This document shows, in pieces, positions 1 to 7,436 of a stretch of 16,881 nucleotides of DNA. The translations under genes and the position numbers were made by a program. Source of the stretch: Lutispora sp. Lineage in GTDB: Bacteria; Bacillota; Clostridia; Lutisporales; Lutisporaceae. The notes beneath the pieces were generated by a model that was not told where the DNA came from, ran no database searches, and worked only from the letters and a program-made list of their open reading frames with translations. Position 1 is the first letter of the stretch, and each line of letters starts with the position of its first letter. The stretch covers positions 1-16,881 of the forward strand of contig JAUQXG010000273.1 in assembly GCA_030834765.1 (NCBI GenBank), in the 5' to 3' direction.

Positions 1-118
1 GCTCTATGGTTGATTTTGAAAACCCCATACCTCCTGTGATGATTATATCCGCATCAATTGCCTTTCTGACAGCTATCATATCGCTTTTTCCTTCAACAAC
101 TATGGTTTCCTTTATCAT
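1..118 (-). CDS. rnmV: Ribonuclease M5, N-terminal fragment (cut by window edge)
   Basis: Only the first 39 codons are in the window. The protein begins MIKETIVVEGKSDMIAV and continues through an ITGGMGF segment. This is the start of a Toprim domain of the ribonuclease M5 type, with the catalytic-type Glu at residue 9 in VVEGKSD. RNase M5 matures the 5S rRNA precursor in Gram-positive bacteria (family knowledge). The ATG at 118-116 follows a GGAGGG ribosome binding site by a short spacer. It lies directly downstream of the YabE-like gene on the same strand, which is its usual neighbour and supports RNase M5 over a DnaG or topoisomerase Toprim. The rest of the gene, and probably ksgA, should lie beyond the left edge. 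A stem-loop sits between the two genes, so expression may be partly uncoupled from yabE. Confidence 0.86.
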   Translation of the reverse strand, partial: MIKETIVVEGKSDMIAVRKAIDADIIITGGMGFSKSTIE

Positions 119-138
119 TTTTCCCTCCGCACATCAAA

Positions 139-170
139 AGAATCCACAAGAGAAATCTCCTGTGGATTCT
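139..170 (-). terminator. Stem-loop between yabE-like gene and rnmV
   Basis: Perfect 10-bp outer arms (139-148 AGAATCCACA with 161-170 TGTGGATTCT) enclose an inner GAGA/TCTC stem after one mismatch. The stem lies 4 nt past the yabE stop codon and is followed on the minus strand by only about four T. It may be a weak or leaky terminator, or a processing hairpin, because the rnmV ribosome binding site follows almost at once. Confidence 0.5.
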
Positions 171-173
171 ATG

Positions 174-1280
174 TTAGAATTTGTATCTTGGTTTGTCAAG
201 TATATATACTTTTACTGCTTTCTTTCCATACTTATTCACTTTTTCTTCTGAGTCAAAGAAAAGATCAATTTTATTGCCCTTTATGGCCCCACCAGTATCT
301 GCTGCTAAAGCCTCTCCATAGCCTTCGAGATAAAGCCAAGTACCTAAAGGAATAACCTTCGGATCGACAGCTACTATGCCTTCCTTCGCCCGCAAACCAG
401 AGCGTGTTATTCCGTAATATGGATGGCTAGGGAGCTTACCGCAGCTCTTAAAGCTTAAATCATAAGCTGTAGAGGTCATGATTGTGGATTTCTTAAACCT
501 CTTGATTTCACCTCTTGAAGTGATAAGTACTGATTTAGTGCCTTCTTCTATCAAGCCATCAACAGGTTGTTGTATTATCTTTTCGCTTATCACGTCTGAA
601 GCGATCTGCACTCCATCTTCATATGTAATTTTTATTGAAACTTCTTTTTTACCATCCTTACCTTGCTTGATAACCTTTTTCATTCCTACATCAAGCTTAT
701 CCGTTCTAACGGAGCTATTTTGGAATGACAGATTTTCAACCTTATTTACTATTTTTTCAGTTACCCTTGTAACTCCAATATCAGTATTGCCTTTTATCTT
801 TGCATCTAAGGCTGGTGAAACTTTATCCTTTTCACCAATTTCTATCTTGGCTTCTGCCAAAGCATCCTTCACCGTCGTTGCTACTGATACCATGTTTAAC
901 TTTTTACCATCTGCTGTTACCGTGATATTATTTGCTCTTGTGATTACTATTTTGAGTCCGTCTGTTAATCTCTGATCTAAGTTTACGTTGATTCTGTCCG
1001 TACTTCTAACTATTATGTTATTTTCCTTCAGAACTTCTTCTACATTGCCTTTCAATGTAGTGATAGATTTGGAACCTGCTATATCTTCAATTATTATGTC
1101 TTTCCTAATTCCAGAGTAAACGAATGCCGATAGTACGGCCAGACAAACTACGACAGCGGTAATAAGTTCCACAGAAAACAACCTCTTTGTCTTCCTATGC
1201 ATCTTGCCATCTTTGAATACATAACCCTGTTCTTGGGTTCTAACAAGCATGCTTAGGAGTTTTTCCAGGTTTATTTTCAT
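174..1280 (-). CDS. yabE: YabE-like cell-wall protein with DUF348, G5 and 3D domains
   Basis: The 368-residue protein has a short basic cytoplasmic N terminus, one membrane segment at about 36-57, two DUF348-type repeats (about 65-115 and 117-165), a G5 domain (about 168-248) and a C-terminal 3D domain (about 265-365). The 3D signature is visible as VDPKVIPLGT (D306), ADTGG (D328) and KIDLFF (D339), the three conserved aspartates. 3D domains occur in MltA/Rpf-like peptidoglycan-cleaving enzymes and G5 modules bind wall polymers, so a membrane-anchored wall-remodelling role is inferred. It is shorter than the Bacillus YabE I know, with fewer DUF348 repeats. The ATG follows AAGGAGG. It has its own strong promoter at 1313-1341 and lies upstream of rnmV, matching the usual tatD-yabE-rnmV order, although three other genes now separate it from tatD. 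Confidence 0.88.
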   Translation of the reverse strand: MKINLEKLLSMLVRTQEQGYVFKDGKMHRKTKRLFSVELITAVVVCLAVLSAFVYSGIRKDIIIEDIAGSKSITTLKGNVEEVLKENNIIVRSTDRINVNLDQRLTDGLKIVITRANNITVTADGKKLNMVSVATTVKDALAEAKIEIGEKDKVSPALDAKIKGNTDIGVTRVTEKIVNKVENLSFQNSSVRTDKLDVGMKKVIKQGKDGKKEVSIKITYEDGVQIASDVISEKIIQQPVDGLIEEGTKSVLITSRGEIKRFKKSTIMTSTAYDLSFKSCGKLPSHPYYGITRSGLRAKEGIVAVDPKVIPLGTWLYLEGYGEALAADTGGAIKGNKIDLFFDSEEKVNKYGKKAVKVYILDKPRYKF

Positions 1281-1312
1281 GCTTCAACCTCCTTTTGCTA
1301 GTAGTGAATAAT

Positions 1313-1341
1313 ATTTTATCCTTCTTTAGTTCTATTGTCAA
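1313..1341 (-). promoter_or_regulatory. Sigma-A-type promoter of the yabE-like gene
   Basis: On the minus strand a perfect TTGACA (1341-1336) is followed after 17 bp by TAAAAT (1318-1313). Transcription would start near 1306, leaving a leader of about 25 nt that contains the AAGGAGG site. This is the best-scoring promoter by eye in the window. Confidence 0.75.
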
Positions 1342-1463
1342 ACTTTGTGCTTATTGGATTGTTTTTCATGTAAATTTCCACAATCTTTTATTAGTTTACT
1401 CATATATCAAAGTTTTATACCATTTAATTTTGATGAGGCATGATACAGATTCTTAACTCTGCC

Positions 1464-1521
1464 TATAAAAAGATACCACGTAGCAATATTTATAAATATT
1501 GCTACGTGGTATCTTTTTATA
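1464..1521 (-). terminator. 58-bp perfect palindrome, terminator after the NUDIX gene
   Basis: Two 29-nt arms centred between 1492 and 1493 are exact reverse complements with no unpaired loop (5' arm begins TATAAAAAGATACCACG). Transcribed from either strand it gives a very long hairpin whose outer arm is a T-rich tract, as in an intrinsic terminator. It starts 12 nt past the stop codon of the NUDIX gene. Its length and perfection are unusual for a terminator; a MITE-like insertion or cruciform element is an alternative. Confidence 0.65.
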
Positions 1522-1532
1522 AAAATCTCTTT

Positions 1533-1922
1533 TTAAGAATAAAATCCATTGCCTAACCTTTGTGCAATCTCAATATCAGGCGGCATAAATTGATAGTTCT
1601 GTATTTCTTCAGCGGATACCCATTTTGCATCATTATGTACATTTAAAATAATATTTCCAGATACAATTTGTACATTAAAAAATGTAAAATAGATATTATT
1701 CTCATTAAATTGATATATTGTTTTGTCATATATATCAATCACCTTTATTTCAATAGATAATTCCTCCATGATTTCCCTCATGATGCATTGTTCCAGTGTT
1801 TCGCCTTCTTCCAGTTTGCCACCTGGAAACTCCCATAACATAGGCAGCTCATCATCCTTGCTTCGCTGACATATTAAAAATTTGTCCTGTTTTTTAATTA
1901 TAGCTGCTGTAACTTCTTTCAT
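1533..1922 (-). CDS. NUDIX hydrolase (MutT-like)
   Basis: The 129-residue protein carries a near-complete NUDIX box, read from the preferred start: GGKLEEGE, then REIMEEL with the catalytic Glu pair (GX5EX7REUXEE pattern at about residues 35-57). The glycine normally following is Ser. LWEFPGGKLEEGE is typical of 8-oxo-dGTP diphosphatase (MutT) relatives, so oxidised-nucleotide sanitation is likely, though other NUDIX substrates are possible. I chose the ATG at 1922 because GGAG (1934-1931) stands 8 nt before it. The in-frame ATG at 1928 would leave only 2 nt and give 131 residues. A TATAAT-like -10 lies upstream but no good -35 was found. The gene ends at the long palindromic terminator. Confidence 0.85.
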   Translation of the reverse strand: MKEVTAAIIKKQDKFLICQRSKDDELPMLWEFPGGKLEEGETLEQCIMREIMEELSIEIKVIDIYDKTIYQFNENNIYFTFFNVQIVSGNIILNVHNDAKWVSAEEIQNYQFMPPDIEIAQRLGNGFYS

Positions 1923-2000
1923 ACCCATTACTCCATTATCAGTTTATTATTCATTATATCCTATCAATCATGCTTTCGCAGCTCTGGATAGCTGTTTTTA

Positions 2001-2384
2001 TCACTTCTTAAACCGCTTATACAAATAAAGCCCTAATTGTATTACCAAGCCGATTCCTAATCCTATGGCAGCCCATATAAATAGCGATAAAACTCCGACC
2101 AAGTCTCCCCAACCGCCCATACCATTTAAAAATGCACGATACATTTCAAAATATCCTATAAGCAAGCCAATATTATATATCAAAAATGCAATCTTTAATC
2201 TAAAAAACACCAGTAACGAAGCTAACCCACCAGCCAGAAGCGAAAAAATTAAATACGCAATCATATTATTGAAATTGACTTCGTTACCTAAAACAAATTT
2301 GACTCCTATAAAAAGCAACACAAAGGACAAAATACCTATTATTGCTCCCAAGAACAAATAATTTTTCTTCTCTAACTTGAACAT
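2001..2384 (-). CDS. Small four-helix membrane protein of unknown function
   Basis: The 127-residue, very hydrophobic protein has four predicted membrane helices at about 10-31, 40-60, 66-84 and 98-120 and a basic tail (YLYKRFKK). A GMGGWGDL turn lies between helices 3 and 4. I recognise no family. The ATG is preceded by GGAG at good spacing, and the gene starts only 23 nt after the stop codon of the nitroreductase-like gene, so the two are probably co-transcribed. No catalytic residue pattern is apparent; it could be a small transport or stress protein. Function is unassigned. Confidence 0.75.
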   Translation of the reverse strand: MFKLEKKNYLFLGAIIGILSFVLLFIGVKFVLGNEVNFNNMIAYLIFSLLAGGLASLLVFFRLKIAFLIYNIGLLIGYFEMYRAFLNGMGGWGDLVGVLSLFIWAAIGLGIGLVIQLGLYLYKRFKK

Positions 2385-2407
2385 TTTTATTTCTCCTTTT
2401 TCCTGCT

Positions 2408-3148
2408 TTAAAGTCTCACGCTTGTCATATATTGAAAACCTTCCAGTGCTGTATTTTCATTATATAGAAGTGTTGCATCTTTGCCTAAAACTTTTGCTGT
2501 CATAAAAATATGACATAATGCAATCCCCATGTCTATTTTGTTCATCTTATCGTATAAAGCAGCTTTTATTATTCCCAATTTTTCTCTATATACTTGCAAT
2601 TCTTCTGCATCACCAGTAATAAACCATGGTTGGCTATTGCTTGCAGAGGGAGCAATTCGGACTGCATTTAGTATATCATCTACACCCTTTGCCGTTCCTA
2701 CTTCCCCTAAGTCTTTTCGTTTGAATTGTGATAAGTCAGACCTATGTACAGGCTCTAGACTATTGCCAAATGCCAACATAATAACAAACTCCATGCCCTT
2801 TAATTGTACAGGCACTTCCTTTGATGGTTTCGCCATCCCTAACCAACAACTGCCTAGCCCTTTGGATGAAAGATAAAGATCAACCTGCTGTAACATAAAA
2901 CCGGCATTCATTAGATAATTCCCCGCTTTCTCTGAATAAATGCAAAGATAGTGAGGCGCTTTAATGGGCATAAGATTTTTAACATCAGCAGCGGAAAGAT
3001 AAGAAAACTCCACTTTTATTCCTTCTTCCAGAGGTTCTACATGATTCACAAATTCTTTTATTTCAGCTAGTGTATCGCTGGGCAATAGCTCCATATTATA
3101 TTTACGAACTGATTTTCTTTTGAATATTGCACTGTAAAGATTCATCAT
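2408..3148 (-). CDS. Nitroreductase family protein (tandem-half, TM1586-like)
   Basis: The 246-residue protein opens with RKSVRKY (11-17), the FMN-phosphate-binding entry motif of nitroreductases, and carries a second flavin-type motif APSASNSQPW (166-175) in its C-terminal half. It therefore looks like two fused nitroreductase halves, as in the putative TM nitroreductase family (PF14512) rather than the usual dimeric NfsA/NfsB type. The middle section ...LGSCWLGMAKPSK... fits the nitroreductase core. An FMN-dependent NAD(P)H oxidoreductase with unknown natural substrate is inferred. The start at 3148 has AAGGAT upstream; an ATG immediately after it (3145) is possible. It is first of a probable pair with the small membrane protein downstream. 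Two-domain architecture is the main point to verify. Confidence 0.82.
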   Translation of the reverse strand: MMNLYSAIFKRKSVRKYNMELLPSDTLAEIKEFVNHVEPLEEGIKVEFSYLSAADVKNLMPIKAPHYLCIYSEKAGNYLMNAGFMLQQVDLYLSSKGLGSCWLGMAKPSKEVPVQLKGMEFVIMLAFGNSLEPVHRSDLSQFKRKDLGEVGTAKGVDDILNAVRIAPSASNSQPWFITGDAEELQVYREKLGIIKAALYDKMNKIDMGIALCHIFMTAKVLGKDATLLYNENTALEGFQYMTSVRL

Positions 3149-3246
3149 AAAAACACATCCTTCTTATTTTTAATCTTCTATAATAAAGAAATTCCTTTAT
3201 ACTATTTATATAATTATATAGCGATAGACAAGGAATCTATTCATCC

Positions 3247-4014
3247 CTACTTGATTCCGAATACTCTTTTTCCATTTTCCATAGTCTTTGATGCTACTTC
3301 TTCAAAGCTTATTTCTTTTATCTCTGCTATTTTTTCTGCTACATGTCTTACATAGCCTGGATAATTCCGCTTTCCTCTAAAAGGCTCTGGCGTTAAATAT
3401 GGGCTGTCTGTCTCAATGAGCAGCATATCTAGTGGAATTTCTTTTACTGCCTCTATGGTTTTTCTATTATTTTTAAAAGTTATTGGTCCGCTAATAGATA
3501 AATAAAATCCAAGTTTTAGACATTCTCTAGCCATCTCTGTACTTCCAGAAAAGCTGTGGAGTATGCCTCCACATTCCTTCGCATTTGATTTTTTTAGTAT
3601 TGTCATGGTGTCCTCGTGGGCTTCCCTGTCATGGACTATAATCGGTAATTTTAAGTCTTTTGCTAGCTGTATTTGATCTGCAAATCTTTTTCTTTGCACA
3701 TCTCTTGGTGAATAATCATAATGGTAGTCAAGCCCAATTTCACCTATTGCTCTTACTTTAGGATTTGCAGATAATTCTCTTAGGATCTCAATTGTATCAT
3801 CGTCCATATCCTTCACGTCATGTGGATGCACTCCCACTGATGCGTATATAAAATCATACTTTTTAGCAAGACCTATAGCTTTCAATGAGGAAGCAATATT
3901 ACTCGCAGAATTTAATATCAAAGAAACCCCACTGGCTTTGCATTCTTCTATTGTTTGTTCTCTATCATAATCAAATCTTTCATCATCTAAATGTGCATGT
4001 GTATCAAAAAGCAT
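3247..4014 (-). CDS. tatD: TatD family metal-dependent deoxyribonuclease
   Basis: At 255 residues this is the normal length for TatD. All expected metal ligands of this TIM-barrel hydrolase family are visible: H6 and H8 (DTHAHLDD), E92 (IGEIGLDY), H128 (IIVHDREA), H153 (ILHSFSG) and D203 (IETDSPYL). The family comprises two-metal 3'-5' exonucleases acting on DNA, linked to repair and DNA clearance; the enzyme is cytoplasmic. The ATG at 4014 follows AGGGG. In many Firmicutes tatD sits directly after metG. Here metG lies 6.8 kb away and the gene has its own candidate promoter at 4044-4072, whose -10 overlaps a perfect 18-bp palindrome. No terminator of note follows. Confidence 0.93.
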   Translation of the reverse strand: MLFDTHAHLDDERFDYDREQTIEECKASGVSLILNSASNIASSLKAIGLAKKYDFIYASVGVHPHDVKDMDDDTIEILRELSANPKVRAIGEIGLDYHYDYSPRDVQRKRFADQIQLAKDLKLPIIVHDREAHEDTMTILKKSNAKECGGILHSFSGSTEMARECLKLGFYLSISGPITFKNNRKTIEAVKEIPLDMLLIETDSPYLTPEPFRGKRNYPGYVRHVAEKIAEIKEISFEEVASKTMENGKRVFGIK

Positions 4015-4038
4015 TTTATTACCCCTTCCTTGCAGCTT

Positions 4039-4056
4039 AGCGTTATATATAACGCT
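4039..4056. repeat. 18-bp perfect palindrome overlapping the tatD -10
   Basis: AGCGTTATATATAACGCT is its own reverse complement. It could be a dimeric-repressor operator or simply a short hairpin in the untranslated leader. Nothing in the window identifies a regulator. Confidence 0.4.
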
Positions 4057-4072
4057 TTAGCATAAAAATCAA
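4044..4072 (-). promoter_or_regulatory. Candidate tatD promoter
   Basis: On the minus strand TTGATT (4072-4067) is followed after 17 bp by TATATA (4049-4044). Each matches consensus in four of six positions. The -10 lies inside the palindrome at 4039-4056. Confidence 0.4.
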
Positions 4073-4169
4073 ATTCATAAAGGCGAAAGCCTTTTTCAAA
4101 CTTTACCTGCCTTCATTTATATTGTTATGTATTTGATTTATTATAACATAATATTTTTTATTTATTAAT

Positions 4170-4198
4170 AAGACATATAAGCCATATTTTCGTATAGT
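4170..4198 (+). promoter_or_regulatory. Candidate promoter of the ABC export operon
   Basis: AAGACA (4170-4175) and TATAGT (4193-4198) are separated by 17 bp. The -10 matches five of six and the -35 four of six. This predicts a leader of about 50 nt before the TTG start. The divergent tatD promoter lies about 100 bp away. Confidence 0.45.
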
Positions 4199-4253
4199 AT
4201 TTTGTATACAGTTTATCCCATAATATATTAATTATAGCTGTGGAGGTGAAAAT

Positions 4254-6752
4254 TTGGGAATCATATTTAAATTTGCACTAAAAAATGTTTTAGAAAAGAA
4301 ATTTCGTACTTTTCTAATCGTATTTTCTATAACCATGAGCGCTGCTCTTTTCTTTGCATCCACTTGCATGTCAGGCACCATGGAAAAAATAATATTAAAC
4401 CGCATTAAAAGTTTGTCTGGCTCAGCTGAGATCATCATGTATGCAAATGAAAAGTCACCTTCTTCCTCTATCAAATCAAAATCCCTTGATCAATATAAAG
4501 ATCATCTTGATTATGTAGTAGGTCTTATTAGCGCCAATGGAATATATGAAACAGATAAAAATGAAGAAGTAAACATTGACTTGCAAGGCTATGACTGGGA
4601 GGAGCTTCAAAAAATGAATCCTTCTTATCTCATAGAGCAAAATGATATGAAGGATTTTAGTGGAAAGAAAATTGTCCTCAGCAAAACCACTTGTGATAAA
4701 TATGGCTTTAAATTAAATGACTCCATAGATCTTATGATAGGTTCATCAAAGTATAAACTAAAGCTTTGGGCTATAGCGAATCCCATTGGCTCCTTTATGA
4801 GTGATGGAAAATCAAATATGGCAGTTGTACCGGTGGAATTCTTGGCTGGAGCATTTAATATGAAAGGCTCTTATTCAGTTTTATACACCAAACCTACGGA
4901 TTTAAGCAAAACTTCGTACTATATAGATGAAATTTCAAAGCTTTATAACAGATATACTGTAAAAGAAGTCATACCCCTTCAAGACATAAAAAGAGGCACC
5001 AGCCAATTTACTACACCTTTTATGATGATGCTTCTTCTGGTTCTCGCCATAAGCACTTTTATTATTTACACCTCATTTAGAGTGATTACCGCAGAGATGC
5101 TGCCAGTCATCGGAACCTTTAGAAGTCTGGGCGCTACCAAGAAGATGACAGATTTTGTATTAATGGCACAAAGCCTAATGTATGGAATTCTCGGAGGGCT
5201 TATAGGCTGTGGAACAGGGATAGGCATCCTCTATATAATGGCTAGTACGCTTTTAACCCAAGCAGATAAAGCAGCAGGTTTTAAAATTGATTTGAGCTAC
5301 TCCCCTTTCAATCTGATTGCTGCCTTCATTCTTGCCATATTACTAGCAATATTTAGCTCTCTTATGCCAATCATCAAGGTATCTAAAATTTCAGTAAAGG
5401 ATATCGTTTTAAACACTGTTGAAAGCACAAGGAAAAAACAGCCGTGGAAACCAATTGTAGGCCTTCTGCTTTTGATTATTGCTTATATATTGCCTGCCGT
5501 TGCACCCAGAAATTTGGCCATTGCAGTTACGATGGTTAGCTGCCTTGCTGCTTCTAACTCTATAGAATTTATTGTACCAGCCGCTATGAATGTTTTTGTT
5601 AAAGTCTTTGAAAAGCTATATATGGTTATCTTCGGCAATGAAGGTGTCCTTGCAGCGAAAAACCTGAGGGAAAACAAAAGTGTTCTCAATAACATAAGCC
5701 TGCTGTCTATGGGCATATCTGCAATTCTTATCATAAATACCATGAGCGTAAGCGTTATCAAAGAAGTAGGCAATGCATACAGAGATATGAATTATGATAT
5801 AGAGCTTAGCATTGGTGACGGTGACAAAAGCACTATCAGAGCCGTTGAAAGAGTGGATGGAGTAAATCAAGTTTATGGCAATAAAGCTTCTTGGGGCACT
5901 GAGGTTTCAGGCAAAGATGATCAAATTCAAATGATTATGGGTGTTGATAGGTTAAAATTTGGCAGCTTCTTTGACTTCAATGTGGAAGGCAATCAAGAAG
6001 GGCTGTTCAAAGAACTTGATGATAATAGAAATATCATCATCACAAATGCTCTTGCCTATAAATTCAACCTAAAAAAAGATGATTCTATTACATTAAAAAC
6101 AAAAAAAGGTGATAGACCTTATAAAGTCATAGGCTTTATGAACACCCTTTATTATAATGGGCAGGTGGCTTTAATATCAGATAGATATTTAAAAAGTGAT
6201 ATGGAAGTAAAAAGCTTCAATGAAATACTTGTCAAAACCTATAAACCTCCAGAAGAGGTTTTAGAAAATATAAAGGACAAGTTTGGCAATAGAAATGTGA
6301 ATTTAATGACTATGGAGGAAATGGAAACGCTCAATATGGAAAGCAACGCCAATCTGTTTAAGATATTCAATCTATTTTCTTATTTTACAATGATAATCGG
6401 TATATTTGGCGTATTAAACAACTTTGCCATAAGCTTTATTGAAAGAAAACGAGGTCTTGCAATGATGAAATCAGTGGGAATGAGCAAATTCCAGACTATA
6501 AAAATGATTTTTATAGAAGCAATGACCGGTGGACTTATAGGAGGGTTTGTAGGCACTGTATCAGGCTTGGTTCTTCTTCATATGATTCCTTTTATGATGA
6601 GAGCATTGGATATGGATATACCTATACATTATGATGTGAAATTAATACTCCTATCTGTACTTAGCGGAGCAGCGGTAACTCTGGTGGCAGCAATCAGCCC
6701 TGCACTGAAGTCCTCAAAAATGAACATAATTGATGCAATAAAATATGAATAA
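4254..6752 (+). CDS. ABC transporter permease, FtsX/MacB type
   Basis: The 832-residue protein has the MacB-like double arrangement: an N-terminal helix (about 18-38), an extracellular core (about 45-250), helices at about 256-276, 303-330 and 350-374, further helices (about 400-420, 425-450), then a helix at about 482-502, a second extracellular core (about 505-700) and three C-terminal helices (about 710-729, 758-779, 796-815). FRSLGATKKM and KRGLAMMKSVGMSK are the conserved FtsX cytoplasmic loops. This family does mechanotransmission, exporting or extracting lipophilic or peptide substrates rather than importing. The start codon is TTG at 4254, seven nt after GGAGG; no ATG is nearby in frame. 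The ATPase follows after 11 nt and a lipoprotein adaptor after that, making a tripartite exporter. Substrate is unknown; no sensor kinase or regulator is adjacent. Confidence 0.87.
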   Translation: MGIIFKFALKNVLEKKFRTFLIVFSITMSAALFFASTCMSGTMEKIILNRIKSLSGSAEIIMYANEKSPSSSIKSKSLDQYKDHLDYVVGLISANGIYETDKNEEVNIDLQGYDWEELQKMNPSYLIEQNDMKDFSGKKIVLSKTTCDKYGFKLNDSIDLMIGSSKYKLKLWAIANPIGSFMSDGKSNMAVVPVEFLAGAFNMKGSYSVLYTKPTDLSKTSYYIDEISKLYNRYTVKEVIPLQDIKRGTSQFTTPFMMMLLLVLAISTFIIYTSFRVITAEMLPVIGTFRSLGATKKMTDFVLMAQSLMYGILGGLIGCGTGIGILYIMASTLLTQADKAAGFKIDLSYSPFNLIAAFILAILLAIFSSLMPIIKVSKISVKDIVLNTVESTRKKQPWKPIVGLLLLIIAYILPAVAPRNLAIAVTMVSCLAASNSIEFIVPAAMNVFVKVFEKLYMVIFGNEGVLAAKNLRENKSVLNNISLLSMGISAILIINTMSVSVIKEVGNAYRDMNYDIELSIGDGDKSTIRAVERVDGVNQVYGNKASWGTEVSGKDDQIQMIMGVDRLKFGSFFDFNVEGNQEGLFKELDDNRNIIITNALAYKFNLKKDDSITLKTKKGDRPYKVIGFMNTLYYNGQVALISDRYLKSDMEVKSFNEILVKTYKPPEEVLENIKDKFGNRNVNLMTMEEMETLNMESNANLFKIFNLFSYFTMIIGIFGVLNNFAISFIERKRGLAMMKSVGMSKFQTIKMIFIEAMTGGLIGGFVGTVSGLVLLHMIPFMMRALDMDIPIHYDVKLILLSVLSGAAVTLVAAISPALKSSKMNIIDAIKYE

Positions 6753-6763
6753 GGGGGATATGC

Positions 6764-7435
6764 ATGATTCCTATAATAGAAGCCTTAGACTTATATAAAA
6801 CTTATAAGCTTGGAAATATTGATATAGAGGTTTTAAAAGAAATAAATGTGACTATACACGAAGGTGAATTTGTATCCATCATGGGTCCTTCTGGTTCAGG
6901 CAAGAGCACACTTTTATATCTCATGGGCGGTCTTGATAAGCCAACCTCAGGAAGCATCAAAATCGCAGGCAAAGAGCTTGCCACTATGAATGATAAAGCC
7001 CAAAGCATTATGCGCAGAAGAAATATTGGTTTTGTATTTCAGTTCTATAACTTGATACCCAACCTTGATGTGGAAGAAAACATTATGCTCCCAATCCTTC
7101 TTGATGGCAAGAAAATAAAAAACTATAAAAAAGAATTAGATGAAATACTAGAAATAGTTGGACTATCAGATCGCAGACGACATACCCCCAGAGAGCTATC
7201 AGGAGGACAGCAGCAAAGGGTAGCTATAGCAAGAGCATTGATAAATCAACCTGATATCATACTTGCCGATGAGCCTATAGGAAATCTTGACAGCAAATCC
7301 GGTACAGAGATCATGGAACTTTTTCAAAGGATCAACCAAGAAAAAGGAAAAACAATCGTACAGGTAACGCACTCAGCTGAGTCTGCTGCCTATAGTAGAA
7401 GAACAATTCACGTAAAAGATGGGAGAGTGTCTTAA
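6764..7435 (+). CDS. ABC transporter ATP-binding protein, LolD/MacB type
   Basis: All motifs of an active ABC ATPase are present in 223 residues: Walker A GPSGSGKS (41-48), Q-loop Gln93, signature LSGGQ (145-149), Walker B IILADEP with Glu170, D-loop GNLDS and switch His203. The segment NLIPNLDVEENIMLP is typical of the LolD/MacB/FtsE branch that partners FtsX-like permeases. It energises the permease encoded 11 nt upstream. A GGGGG run gives the ribosome binding site. Its stop codon is separated by a single base from the start of the adaptor gene, so all three genes are translated from one mRNA. Confidence 0.93.
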   Translation: MIPIIEALDLYKTYKLGNIDIEVLKEINVTIHEGEFVSIMGPSGSGKSTLLYLMGGLDKPTSGSIKIAGKELATMNDKAQSIMRRRNIGFVFQFYNLIPNLDVEENIMLPILLDGKKIKNYKKELDEILEIVGLSDRRRHTPRELSGGQQQRVAIARALINQPDIILADEPIGNLDSKSGTEIMELFQRINQEKGKTIVQVTHSAESAAYSRRTIHVKDGRVS

Positions 7436-7436
7436 T

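Noticed and set aside
478..975. Long plus-strand open frame opposite the YabE-like gene (165 codons)
   Set aside because: Antisense shadow of a gene with clear DUF348/G5 domains; no ribosome binding site or family resemblance.
4079..4094. AAAGGC-GAAA-GCCTTT hairpin followed by T residues
   Set aside because: Terminator-like with a GNRA loop, but no plus-strand gene ends ahead of it; it lies between diverging genes, so no role could be assigned.
7419..7436. Longer start for the lipoprotein adaptor at 7419
   Set aside because: It would overlap its own binding site and place extra residues before a standard lipoprotein signal.
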